Positions 46,588-57,603 of a stretch of 64,000 nt of DNA are shown one piece after another; the stretch's first letter is position 1; every line of letters begins with the position of its first letter. The stretch is from Ophioderma brevispina (Eukaryota; Echinodermata; Ophiuroidea; Amphilepidida; Ophiodermatidae). Both the position numbers and the translations under genes were made by a program. The DNA is taken from contig JAMKCH010035896.1 of NCBI GenBank assembly GCA_023653785.1, positions 62,001 through 126,000 on the forward strand. Direction: 5' to 3'. Under the pieces are notes generated by a model. That model searched no databases. It was not told where the DNA came from and worked only from the letters and a program-made list of their open reading frames with translations.

Positions 46588-49139
46588 TTTTATTTTGGTA
46601 TTTTAGCGATATCTAATTTGTACTTTCTCCTATCAATCAGTGATCATTTTGAAATACTCTTATATTGGCTAGACGCCTTTAAAGTAAAAACCAAATGAAT
46701 ATATATGCACTCTGATCGGAATATCTAATTTAGAAGACCATGTAAATAAAGATAATCTAAACTTATAGAACTATAAGGAAACACACGTCAAAAGAAAAAT
46801 GCACCAAACGCGGTGTGGAATACCTTACAGGCATGCAATGAGAACCTCTAAATCTGCTACTTAACACGGCTTTTACCTGTAAGCAGCAAAAATCGATGTC
46901 ATTCAGACCTATTTTTAACACTCAAGAGTTTTTTAATCATATAACAATGACCGATACAACAAGTCCTACGGTATGCAATAGTGAATATTTTCTCCGTCTC
47001 CCACTCTAAACAATCATAAAACGGTCCGGGTAAAACTCAAATATCAAGGTTGATAGAAAGAAATTTAATTACAATCAGGCTATTTCTGAATAGAAAACAT
47101 AGATTTTATGACAGACTGTTATGGCACTCTCGACTAGAGACACTTACGCAAGCACACATAGCGAGTTTTTATTAAATTTTAAAAATCATTGCTTTTTTCT
47201 AATAAAATAACAACACGCAATTGTTGGAATGCATAATCTACCCAAAATAAGGTATTTATTTCAAGAATCAATCTTTATGAATGATTCAAAGTCGAGTTTA
47301 TATCGATGAGATATCGTTTTCGCATAATCTCAGTGTTGGCGCAGTCAGTGATTGGGAAGACTGCATTCAACCCTGGGTAATATGGCCAGGTGGAGCGACT
47401 TAACTGTACAAAACAAAGATACAAATGAGTTAGTAGTACGTTGCTGCACGTACTGATTAAGCCATCCGATATGGTTTAAGTAGGAAGAGATCGTTCAGGG
47501 CAGCTCAAACCATTCCTTCCTCGTGGAACCAACACTTTACTTTTCTTTTCTTTTCCATTCTTTTCTTCCCCACACCATTTTACGTGGTGTCTTGGCACAC
47601 AGCGCCGCCCATTGTTGAATCTTGGCAAACCTTGGCAAATCGTCCCTGCCGCTGGGAGTTATCAACCACATCATAAACGGCTGAGCGTGGGAACTCCACG
47701 TACACACATTGTCAGATAGCGTTGATTCGGATTTTTTGTACATTGCGGTACCCTGGAGTCGAATCCTTGGGCCTATCGTAACAATTTACGCACCAAATAT
47801 TCCTAACTAAATTGTCTAGTTAGCTGACTAGTTTATAATATAGGTTTATATTTGGAAAAAGACGAAAAAAAAAACGTGAAAAATACGTGAAAATTCTTAC
47901 TTATCAGCTGGCTCAATTCTGAATTGCTGCTGTCAAGTCGTGCCACACGCCAGCTTACAACAACTAGTGGAGCTCAGGTCTTGTTTGTCAGTAACCCCAT
48001 TTTAACATCAGATCGACCACCTGATTCGTCGTTTTCGCGATATCCAAGGTACCCGCTAACCGTTTTTTTTCATTCCTTGTTCATCTAATCGCAGAGCCTT
48101 TAACACAGCGTCTGGCCTGCTAGGTGAGTCCATGACGTACGCATGTCTAAGAATAGCCGGCCAATTACCGATGCGGAAACAGAATCGGTGGTGCGTTGTG
48201 TCCCAGCAGTACAGATGCTATGGGAGCGTAAATGGTGTGCCCCCCCCTCATTCCCCTCTTTCTAAACATGACACGAGGCCATAGCCTACAAGAAATTGAT
48301 AATGTGATCAATTATGTTGTGTACTACTGTTTACACGGTTGGGATGATCCAGAGGAAATGAACTACTGCATTTTATCAACACTGTCATAGTCAATCTTGT
48401 GTTGTGAACGGCATTACCAACATTGAGAGTTTCTGGTATTTGTTTACTACAATGGCCAAAAAAATGCGATTTTTATTAGGATTGGGTAATAATCAAATAT
48501 ACAGATAGGTTACCAGCTAGTCTTGTTTTAAATTCATATTAATATAATCAAGAACAAATGCAAAACCAGTATACAACCTTTAAATAAACTTCGAAATAAA
48601 AGGATACTAAAATAACGATATATTAAATACAAATTCAGCTATTATTTTATCATGTTTGCTTTAAATTGATAAAACTGTGCTGTAAAGCACTTATATATTT
48701 CGGAATTTTCTGCAACTAAAACTTACGAATGGCAAAATTAAATCGATTACAGTTGTGTGGAACAATTGTGATTTTCTAATAAATTTCTATTTTGTAATTT
48801 CATTGACCACTTTTGAGTAACCTAAACGTCTCCATCAGGTTGATACAGATTTCATAAACTGAATATTTTTTCAGGACAATTTTAAGTTAAAGCAAGGGTT
48901 CAATGGATGAGAATATAGTGGTAATTCATGTTGGTATAAAAGCCTTAAAATTATTATGGGTAAGTGACTAGATATTCAAGTATGGGGCAGATAGAGAATA
49001 TAGTTTTACTTGGGGGTATTGGATTTGTTTTCCTAACTTATATATATGCATTTGCCTTTCTCAATTGAAGGGAGCAAGAGGGGAAAGTGAGCTGATATGG
49101 GACTGCTTTGCCTCACGCTCTAGATACACCACTGAGAAG
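46588..49139. other. Intergenic, no supported gene
   Basis: An isolated B-box-like word (AGTCGAATCC) at about 47757-47766 and an A-box-like TTGGCGCAGTCAGTG at 47336 are 420 bp apart and not a tRNA. A 68-codon minus-strand frame at 47537-47743 is unrecognised. A C-run lies at 48240-48247. Confidence 0.35.
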
Positions 49140-49265
49140 AGCAATTCAAAATTGGACCAAATGGCAATTGGATCAAATGGCAATTGGACCAAATTGGACC
49201 AAATGGGCCACACCCATAGACTGCGTACACTTTCCACACCGTTTGCTCTAGAATTTATATGAACT
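49140..49265 (+). repeat. AATTGGACCAAATGG minisatellite plus shared 46.4-kb segment
   Basis: About four imperfect copies of a 15-19-bp unit (GGACCAAATGGCAATT) at 49153-49206 run directly into GGCCACACCCATAGACTGCG and CCGTTTGCTCTAG, the segment also found inside the foldback at 46360-46430. Confidence 0.75.
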
Positions 49266-49334
49266 AGAATTTCGCGGTTCTCGGCTTTCTCGCGCCTCGC
49301 TAGATGCAATAGAAATATACGTGTGGGCCGCCCA

Positions 49335-49765
49335 TGACTCTTTTTGACCTGGCACATGACCTTTGTATCTCACAACATATGAGGGATCCGCATGGTGGCA
49401 ACCTATGACAAAAGTTTGGTTCCAATTGAACTTCAAGTTTTTCAATTAGATCAATTTTACCATTTTAGCCCATTTTTCACTTGACCTCACATGACTTTGA
49501 CCGGCACATGACCTTTGATCTCATCAACATATGAGGGATCGCATGTGCAACTATGACAAAAGTTTGGTTCCAATTGAACTTCAAGTTTTCTATTTAGATC
49601 AATTTACATTTTAAAGCCCTCAGTTTTCAACTGACCTCACATGACCTTTGACCTTTCAACATGACCTTTGACCTCACACACTATGAGGGATCCCATTGGG
49701 GGGCACCTATGACTCGAGCTTGGTTCCAATTGAAGTTACAACTTTTCAATTGAGTCATTTAAAAA
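49335..49765 (+). repeat. 152-bp tandem repeat, about 2.7 copies
   Basis: The marker ATGAGGGATC lies at 49379, 49531 and 49683. The unit includes CATGACCTTTGACCTCA, TATGACAAAAGTTTGGTTCC, AATTGAACTTCAAGTTTTC and TTAGATCAATTTTA. The TGACCTTTGACCT direct repeats resemble nuclear-receptor half-sites (AGGTCA, DR1-like), but their amplification inside a tandem repeat makes a regulatory role doubtful. Confidence 0.8.
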
Positions 49766-49774
49766 AAAACTTAA

Positions 49775-49852
49775 CAATTTGTGACACACACATACACACA
49801 CACTCCCACCACACATCCCTCCACACCACTACATCCACACATACACACGCAA
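49775..49852 (+). repeat. CA/CACAC-rich simple repeat
   Basis: Imperfect CACA and CCACA tract following the 152-bp tandem repeat. Confidence 0.85.
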
Positions 49853-49962
49853 AACGGATTCCTAAGTGGTCTTGCCAGCTATAGCTGGCAGGACGGCCAA
49901 CAATAAAACAGTAAAATTTGCACAAAATGTAAACTGAGGCATAATACCAATTGGGATTAGGC

Positions 49963-50106
49963 CGATGGGGATTGGACCAAATAGGAATTGGACCAAATAG
50001 GAATTGGACAAAGAGTGATTAGATCAAATGGGAATTGGAACAAATGGGGATTGGAACAAATGGGAATTGGAACAAATGGGAATTGGACCACGAGGATTGG
50101 ACCAGG
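49963..50106 (+). repeat. GGGAATTGGACCAAAT minisatellite
   Basis: Seven or eight imperfect 18-19-bp units (ATTGGACCAAATAGGA, ATTGGAACAAATGGGA). Same unit type as 49153-49206, some 800 bp away. The two blocks flank the 152-bp tandem repeat and may be the two ends of one larger composite repeat. Confidence 0.8.
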
Positions 50107-50421
50107 TAAAATAAACCACTTTTTGTGGGCAATCGCTGTTTGTTCAATATTCAAATGTATTCACGAAAGTGTCAAAGGTGGATCTCCCAGAAAAGGTTTC
50201 GGCGTTGTCATTAAAATAATACGCATGTCTCACGTATACGGACAGTAAAAAACATTGATCATGGGCTCGTGAGAATGACCTACTTGTGATCGTGAAGAAA
50301 AATACGGAAATTTTCTCGGGAAAAACCCAGAGATTCTTGAAAGCATGAATGTCTTGCGTGGTGTCGTATTTTCATTGTAACTCAAACTCGCTGAATTAAA
50401 TATACGTTATTTGCTGTACCT

Positions 50422-50694
50422 TCACTTGTAATAGGGTGCGTTCCAAACATGAGGACCAATAAAGCAACCTTCTGTCATCCCTGACCTATTTGTTTTGGAT
50501 AGCAAGTCGAAAAAACGAGGATAAATACGAGAGACCTGATAGCCCTTCGAGCACTGGTAATTGAATCCGCATTTTCCAAAGCGTGGATTCATTACTCGTC
50601 TTTCACCCAATCTTTCTCTGTAAACACACAGATTCGTACTAAGGAGTATAAAACCACACGACAGGGCAAATGTCGACATTTTTAGATTCAGCAT
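50422..50694 (-). CDS. Candidate short secreted-peptide exon (weak)
   Basis: The frame of 90 codons starts MLNLKMSTFALSCGF. From the internal Met-6 the next ~20 residues form a plausible signal peptide (hydrophobic stretch ALSCGFILLSTNLCV). After it comes RERLGERR, a dibasic site, then VMNPRFGKCGFNYQCSKGYQ with a PRFGK string that would be an RF-amide-type site if cleaved after the lysine. Five of its six cysteines would lie after the start of the predicted peptide. The frame ends with a stop at 50422. The region is not part of any repeat seen here. Against it: single copy, only one PRFG motif, no homologue recalled, no clear promoter or poly(A) site, and length not far above chance. A divergent 90-codon frame on the plus strand (50693-50965) starts at the same point and has no recognisable features. 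Confidence 0.2.
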   Translation of the reverse strand: MLNLKMSTFALSCGFILLSTNLCVYRERLGERRVMNPRFGKCGFNYQCSKGYQVSRIYPRFFDLLSKTNRSGMTEGCFIGPHVWNAPYYK

Positions 50695-50965
50695 GTTTTA
50701 TTCCTCGGGAAAGAAGTTAAAAATATCTGTTGTTCCATCATTGAACAGTCCTATGTTCAACTACAAATTCTGTTTACACAAAAATCTCGGCGTAATTGAA
50801 AAATCTTTTAAATCTTCATTATTTACTGCATTGGTGGATATTGAAACAGTGTTGCCTTACTCGTGCAAATTGACGCGGCATCCTCGTCCAAATAAACGCG
50901 GTGTTTGGGAAGACTGTGTATTCCACACACCTAGGCAAACACCGTGTGAGTTGAGTTTTGATTAA

Positions 50966-52334
50966 AAATGAATGAAGTTGGAGAAAAAGCTACCAAAACC
51001 ATGATTGACAGAATACTGAGGAAAATCCAGTATGTTTTATCATAGAAACCAATTTAATTCTATATTTATTATGACGTGTAGCCGTGTATACCATTTAGGT
51101 TTGATGTTAGGTCACGTTTGAAATAGATCGTTGTTAAAGTAACTGAACACAGTCATTTCTAAATCATTTAATGTGTGATAAATCTACTTGACCTTCATTT
51201 GACCTAAGTATCTTCGAAAGTTCACAAAAGGTTAAATAAATAACAATATATGTCACAATAGATGTGTGTTTTCTGATGACTTCTGGTACCACACTTGCAA
51301 AATAAAACAAATCTTCCAACGTTCCAATAAATAATACACACGTAACACATTTCGTTAGAATAGCGACCTCTCCCTCCCACACTATCGAAAGCAGTAGTGA
51401 TACAACCATTACAATGATGTTCTTAAGAAAAAAAATGAACAGCATAATCGACGTTAGTCATTTCAATCTCCTCTCGCCCTATAGTGGAACTAGTTAAGGC
51501 GGCGCTGATCCTTTGTTTCCATCCCTCAGATGAGTTTATTAGCTCCAACACTAAAATGGACAAGGTCTTTCTACTCCCGCGGTAGACAATGAGACAATGG
51601 GGGAGGGGTCCTAACGGAAAAGGCTTTTTTGACGAAAATTATACCATACGGGAGAGTCCATAAGCACTAACAATTAAGCAATAAAATTGGAATTTCACAA
51701 AGAACCCAAAAAATTAGGGCAAAACATTATTTCAAGTCGCGAACAAAGGGAACAAAAAACGGCTCGTTTCCACAAAATATATATGTGGAATGAATTCCCT
51801 CCCTTGTTCATTAAGTGTTAAATGCCCTTCATGGACCCCTTATTGTAACCCCAGGTTAACAAAGAGCATCAAAATGATGTTCGATCCCTAGTTTGAATTT
51901 CCGTCTAATAAAGCGTCATACATTCATGTTGTGCTTTGCTTTCCCTTTGCTGCATACCTATTAGCAGTTTTGAGGACATTTATCAAAACATGCATCCTTG
52001 CGACTGGGAACAAACCATGTGCATTGTTTTTACAACAGAAAATATATCGCCTTTGTGTAAAAGACCACCGTGGTGCTAGTAAATTAGATTCACCAGACGC
52101 AACACTAAACAAACTGAAAAACTCAGAGGGCTACATCAAGCAATCTGCCAGATAACAGTTACATTGTGCGTCAAAAACAGAACGCAAAGTATATTCAGGA
52201 ATTTGAAAATCATACCACAGACCACAAAACAGACACACAAAGGAGCACACAAATATAAATCCAAAAGGCTTAACACTATACATTGGTTTGTGAGTGGGAT
52301 GTCTGCACGCTTTTAAAATTTGATAAAATACTGT
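50966..52334. other. Intergenic, no supported gene
   Basis: Overlapping short frames on both strands (about 51164-51445, 51924-52155, 52131-52352) lack motifs. No shared repeats were recognised until the family D fragment. Confidence 0.35.
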
Positions 52335-52531
52335 CAGTAATGTCAGCATCAATGGCTGTCAGTGGCAGAGACGTGAGGCTCACAAGGAAAATAAATTACG
52401 TTACTCCTCCCTTTTTAAACAATGTAAACACTCAAATTGTTTTCAAATTGTGGAATGTTTCAGTTAGGGTCCATTTCATATAATTTACATATTATGTCTG
52501 AAATTTTTCTATGCCCATTGTTTCCCTTTAA
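52335..52531 (-). mobile_element. Family D MITE, copy 2 (right-end fragment)
   Basis: It starts near GTCAGTAATGTCAGCAT and passes through CTCACAAGGAAAATAA, AATGTAAACACTCAAATTG and GTTTCAGTTAGGGTCC. It ends TGTTTCCCT then TTAA (52528-52531), a decayed family D terminus. It is closer to copy 3 than to copy 1 in its middle. The opposite terminus is missing. Confidence 0.68.
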
Positions 52532-53630
52532 TAACACTCAAATTTCAGAAAAAAAATATCATATATCCACACAAAAATATGAACACCAATCCCACACGCC
52601 GCGCGCGCACGCAAACACACTAGCGAAACCATTATGAACATGACGAAAGGCATGACCTTTTATAAGGATGGTAAATCCTTATCACAAAAATATCATGCCT
52701 TTCATACCTTTCTTAAAAGACCTTATCAAAATAGTTGTGTTCCAACAGCGAGTTTCTGTTTGTTCGTCGTGTTTTCTCACCCCCCGTTAAATTATTGACC
52801 TGAAATGTGCAAAATCATTTATTCACATACCGGATTGTCATAACAATACCGAAGGTTTAAATGTTATAAAAGTCTGAGAGTGTAGATGAGGGACTGGCGT
52901 CTTCAGTTTAATTGAAAATATTTGGATTGTTTTCTAAGGAGTTCCATTTACAACAGTTAGTGTTAAGTAACGAGTCTATATTTTGAGAGCAATTGAAACT
53001 AAATCAGAAGTTGTTCTTATTTATTGTAAACAAACTCCATACATTTCCATAAATGTTTGCGACAATATAAATTACGAAGTGTCCTGGATGGGTATTCTCC
53101 AGATAACGAATTATCACCCTATCACTCGGATGCAACTTATAATTATTTTATAATTGAATTTCTATCTCCATAATCGTATCCCCACGTACACAAAAATGCT
53201 AGAAGCGAAATTAAAGGTAAGACGAGATTTTCGGTGTTTTCCCATAAAACTACGTCATCAAAAAACTTTAAATCGAAGTCTTCAGGTGTTTCTATCGCCT
53301 TTTGCAAGAGTTATTAATTAGTCATTATTGCGTGTTGATTCTATACAGGGGAAAGTGTAAAGTGTGGCTATACATCGAAACACCGAAAATATCTAACAAT
53401 AAACACAACGCCAAAAATAAATTATGAAATATTTAAATTCTAAATTTAATTTGATTAACAACTATAAGTACCTGGAGTTTAAAGATTATATTCATTTGGT
53501 TATTCAATTTTAGTGTATTGAATAAACAAAATCGAATATACCAAAAGCTGGATAATACGCACCTCTATATTTAGAGCTGTTCAAACAAAAGCTGGCGAAT
53601 CTTACACTCGCGAATGGGATAAGCCCTCTG
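52532..53630. other. Intergenic, no gene recognised
   Basis: A local imperfect hairpin lies at 52650-52705, made of GGCATGA...ATAAGGAT and ATCCTTAT...TCATGCC. Otherwise AT-rich sequence. Confidence 0.4.
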
Positions 53631-53649
53631 TTGAGAGCACGTGGGGTTG

Positions 53650-53845
53650 AGAGTCACGTGGGTCTAGTGGAAGCGCAACTCATGTCCTAGGTTGTGAAGT
53701 TCGGAGCACCCCCCCCCCCCCCACCCCCCCCCCCCGTGGCCAACGTGTTGTTCCTGGGCAAGACACTTTATCTCGCTTGTCTCATTCACCCCAGTGTAAA
53801 GGTAGCTGTTCGGGGTAGTTATACTGGCGCGCGATTTTTTTTTTT
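53650..53845 (+). mobile_element. tRNA-derived SINE, copy 2 (degraded)
   Basis: The A-box-like TGGGTCTAGTGGAAGCG is followed ~35 bp later by GAAGTTCGGAGC in the B-box position, then C-runs (53707-53735). Next comes the core CCAACGTGTTGTTCCTGGGC and AAGACACTTTATCTCGC, then CTCATTCACCCCAG, and finally a poly-T run (53826-53843). Order and core match the better-preserved SINE at 55.0-55.2 kb. The C-runs interrupt the tRNA-like part. Confidence 0.65.
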
Positions 53846-54205
53846 TTTTTTTTGTTTTATTATAATTGGCTGCCGAAAATTTCATAGTGAAAAATGTGAT
53901 TTATCTAGTGAACAGCGGATAAATGTAAGAGGCCTTTTGAGACTCATTGTGTAAGCTCTATATAACTACTGGCATTTTAATTTTTTTCCCTAATTATAAT
54001 TAGAGCGTAATATTAGGATCCTTATAGGTACTGATCAATATTTACGCTACGGGGAGAATAGAGGTTTTTTGGGAAACATTTTGCGATTCTAAATGAGAGA
54101 AACACCAAATTCGTTTAGTTAATGTACCCCACCCTCAGTACAACATATATTTTTATTGTTTTCCATAGGAACACCATCAACAACATACCCTAAACACGTG
54201 CTCTT
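53846..54205. other. Intergenic, no gene recognised
   Basis: The GATCGATATTTACGC-like segment near 54030-54060 is similar to 58198-58235 (TACCGATCGATATTTACGCC), a minor shared segment. Confidence 0.35.
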
Positions 54206-54300
54206 ACTGTTGAGTAAAACCTTAGTCAAGTGAGGTAAACCTTAGTCATTGTTGAGTAAGCCTTGTCATTGTTGGGTAGAACTAGTCCTTGTTGGGTAAC
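54206..54300 (+). repeat. Degenerate ~24-bp tandem repeat
   Basis: About four copies of TTGTTGAGTAAACCTTAGTC with substitutions and small indels. It is not telomeric in type. Confidence 0.7.
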
Positions 54301-55027
54301 ATATCCAATTTTTGAACTTTTACGCAACTTGACCAATTTACCTGTTTTACTTTTTAACTATATACTCACATTTTGTATGTTCAACCTTTCATTTGAATCC
54401 GACGTACCATAATTAGCGTAATTTGTGTGCAATTAAAATAGCCCATAGAGTACTGTTAACAAACTATCTCCTGGTTACCGTAACAGGACATTTTAGCTGT
54501 TGCCTCATTATATGAATGAAGGGAGTCAAAATATTACAGATGATATGAGAAAAATTTAAAGTTTCTAATGTTACCACAATCTCATATTTGAATTGTGCGA
54601 GAGGTGGGTCGAGGCTGAGTAATCGGGTAGTGCATCCTTAAATGAGGGAGAGAGACAAAATCTTAATTGAGAATTTGAAAATAAGGTGTAAAAGAAAAAT
54701 GTTTTAAACCAGATTCAGGGCGAAATGCATTTTTCCCGAAACAAATATAACCCTCCTCTCTCTCTCTCTCTTCTCCCCTCCTCTCTCTCTCTCTCTCTCT
54801 CTCTCTCATACAATAACAGTTAATCTCGTTAGAGACAGGGCAATACATTTAAGACAATTATAACTTGTCTTAAATGTGTATTGAAATCTATAACATATCC
54901 GTCGTTCAAACTCTTGAAATCTCTCCCCTTTTTTATGTAAAGGGAAATGCGTCCGCAGGCGGAGTGCCCATCTCTCTGTCTTTGGGCCAGACTCCATCAT
55001 ATAATGTTGCTGTGTGGTTCGCCACTC
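54301..55027. repeat. Intergenic with (CT)n microsatellite
   Basis: The CT tract spans about 54752-54808, with a TCCCC interruption, and gives Arg/Glu-only frames on the minus strand. No gene was recognised in the rest. Confidence 0.6.
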
Positions 55028-55213
55028 CTCCCGCACAGCGAGTCTGTTTTAGATTCCCAACATATGCCCGTACAATACTCCTGGGTGGAAAGAGGAAAGC
55101 GAGGTAAAGTGCCTTGCCCAAGTGCACAACACATTGGCGACAGCGGGGCTCGAACCCTCAACTTTGTGCTTATGAGACGGACGCTGATCCAACTGCACCA
55201 CATGTGCCCCTTT
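55028..55213 (-). mobile_element. tRNA-derived SINE, copy 1
   Basis: On the minus strand it starts around 55213 with GGGGCACATGTGGTGCAGTT. The A-box region is TGGTGCAGTTGGATCAGCG, the anticodon-like loop CTCATAA (as in elongator tRNA-Met, CAT) and the B-box GGGTTCGAGCCCC. After the tRNA-like head comes the core AATGTGTTGTGCACTTGGGC then AAGGCACTTTACCTCGC, a motif widespread in animal SINE bodies. The tail runs toward 55028. Pol III transcription would start at the right-hand end. The anticodon arm is only partly paired, so it is not a working tRNA. Open frames that cross this region are spurious. Confidence 0.85.
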
Positions 55214-55925
55214 CTTATAGTAACCAATTAAATGACCCTCTATATCCATGTGCTTTTCTTAACACATTTATTGGATATTACATTATATAAACCTGTGAAT
55301 TACCTCTCAAACCGGCAGGTCGTACCGTGTTATCATAACACAAGCTATAACAGTTTTTTTGTTTCTTACATCGCATCACGGCGCTCCCATTAAACCTGAA
55401 AAAACCCGCACGCATTTCAGAATGATCATGTTATTATACCCTATAACAGCAAAAACCATTGCAACCATTTATGACATATAAAGAGTGTTTTTTGTTGAAA
55501 TAATCCTATTTAAATCAAAGTGATTCCCGTTAGCGCTAATAATCTCATATCAAGTTAGATCACATGTTGATATGTGTAATAGAAAAATTATATGTTAAAC
55601 TAGTTTTTAAACTGTTTGTGTTCTGACATGAGTTTTAATTGTTTGAAGAAAATTTTTGCATAAATTGAATACTTAAGAGGCAGCGGCAAAACAGCCTTTG
55701 AAGCAAAGCTAATATTTTTCCAATGAACGCATGATCAAAACATCGTACACTTCTAATATACAAATCGTAACATTTTAACGGATATTGATGTTCTTTGTAA
55801 ATGTTAATGTAAATTAAGTGGTTTTATTCTATAAAAGAGCAAGCAACAACATAGAGGGGAATTTAAATTGTAAAATATTAGAGTTGTGAAGACATAGCAG
55901 CGCCCGGAAATATAAAATACGAGCT
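55214..55925. other. Intergenic, no gene recognised
   Basis: AT-rich. Nothing was recognised before the family D element. Confidence 0.35.
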
Positions 55926-56475
55926 TTAAAGGGACACAATGGTATGAAAAAATATTTGGACATAATGAAATGGAAAATCTTTGCCGTTTCCTTACTGAAA
56001 TCACTTCCACAAATTTGAAAACAATTTGGGTGTTTACATTTTGTAAAAAGGGGAAAAGTAACTAATATTATTTTCCTTGTAAGCTTCACTTCTCAGCCAA
56101 GGATGTTGACCTTACTGCCAGCATTTATCAAACTTGAAAAGCATGCAGTTTTCAGATCACAGACCATTCACCATTGTTATTGTATATGTGCTTATCCCGG
56201 CTAATCCATCTGTCACTTGGCAGATCAATATCTTACTACAAGCCTGAAGTACAATGTCTTAATCCCGGTCTGAATGCTCTTGAATTGTGTCACAAAACAT
56301 GCTTGATACACTGTAAATTCTGACAGGGATGACAACACCTTGATTTTCTGTGGCAGGAATTGCCACGAAATGCCACGAACTCTTGCTGTCTGTACTGTTT
56401 TTACAGAATGCAAACACCCAAATTGTTTTAAAATTTGTGGAAGTGATTTCAGTAAGGGTCTATTTCATTATGTCT
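55926..56475 (+). mobile_element. Family D MITE, copy 3 (right terminus replaced by family C)
   Basis: TTAA at 55926-55929 is followed by AGGGACACAATGGTATGAAA. The body matches copy 1 (TGAAATCACTTCCACAAATT, CTTACTGCCAGCATTTATCA, GAAAAGCATG, AATTGCCACGAAATGCCACG). Near the right end GGAAGTGATTTCAGTAAGGG is still present, then the sequence switches to family C at about 56475, before the terminal AGGGACAT. Confidence 0.78.
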
Positions 56476-56896
56476 GAATATTTGTATTTTGTGATTTTGT
56501 AATTAGAATTGGGATCTCTGGTTGTACTGAACGACAGAGCGTGAAATGCTAACTTTATGTACGTCCATGATGAAATAGTGACATCTAAAAAAATGACATC
56601 AAATTTGACTTACCTGAACTGACGAAACAACTAATGGATAAGCGTAAACACGTACATGGCGCAGTTTCTCGGTTATTCCATATTGAAAGGGCATTTCCAG
56701 CAGCCGCTGAATTATTATCGGAGATCTCCAATATTAATTATTCTAATTACAAAATTCCTTCGTTTAGGAGACATATAGAATTTCGAGCTCTACCATTCAC
56801 AAGTACTGTTTACTAGCCAATTACCAATACAACTGTGCCAAAAACTATTTGGAAAATTGGGGGCGCTCTTCAAAAAATATGCTGTTATTGCTTTAA
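56476..56896. mobile_element. Family C MITE, copy 3 (left end missing)
   Basis: It begins abruptly at TTTTGTAATTAGAATTGGGA and proceeds as in copy 2 (CATGATGAAATAGTG, CTGAACTGACGAAACAACTA). It ends GGGGGCGCTCTTCAAAAAAT then TTATTGCT and TTAA (56893-56896). About 120 bp of the left end is absent. Confidence 0.78.
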
Positions 56897-57603
56897 AATT
56901 GTAGGTATTTCAATGTGGTTGCTACATAGAAAGCAACAAAGGTAATTGTATGAAGGCAATGGTATGAGAGTTAATGGTGCAACGAGAGATTTCACATAAC
57001 AGGTGTTCCTAAAATATGAAAATTCTGATTTTTGCAATGGTGTAAACATTTCTATAAAAAAAATATCCCCATCTGGAAGGATTATTTCTTTGGTACAAAA
57101 ATGGTGAAATTTCTAATTTCATATAGGAGCAAATAGGAAATTCAGCCTATGATTTATATTGAAATATAAGCATATAACAATCGCATTTATCTTCACTTTT
57201 AAGACATTTCTGTAGCTAAATAAAAGGTAAAGGTAATTAGACACATAAATGGTGTCTAATTTATATGAAACCATTACTAATGACAGAAAATGCAGATGCC
57301 TTGAAATCTCTCTTTGCACCTTCAACTAACCTGGTGCTTTTAAAACTCAGGGCATAACATGATGAAAAATGTCATTATTGCAACAATAGAGAGGGTTATT
57401 TGTCAAGGGCGAAGCGTATAATACCTGAACGTGGAATGTATAATTTCTCTTGTTTGTGGATTGATCCAAAAAAAGCATGTCATCTACATACCTACAAATA
57501 ATGCGTCGCGTGGGGAAACTAGACATCACTACTACACAACAGATGTGTGCCGTTTGAGTTTCTTAGAAGACGAGATCTCAAAAAGAAACACTTGAAGGAT
57601 TTA
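56897..57603. other. Intergenic, no gene recognised
   Basis: AT-rich. Small open frames only. Confidence 0.35.

Noticed and set aside
47336..47766. A-box-like and B-box-like words suggesting a tRNA or SINE
   Set aside because: The two boxes are about 420 bp apart and nothing between them folds as a tRNA.
54206..54300. Telomere-like repeat
   Set aside because: The unit is ~24 bp (TTGTTGAGTAAACCTTAGTC) and degenerate; it is not TTAGGG-type.
54663..54848. Arg/Glu-rich minus-strand frame
   Set aside because: It translates the CT microsatellite.
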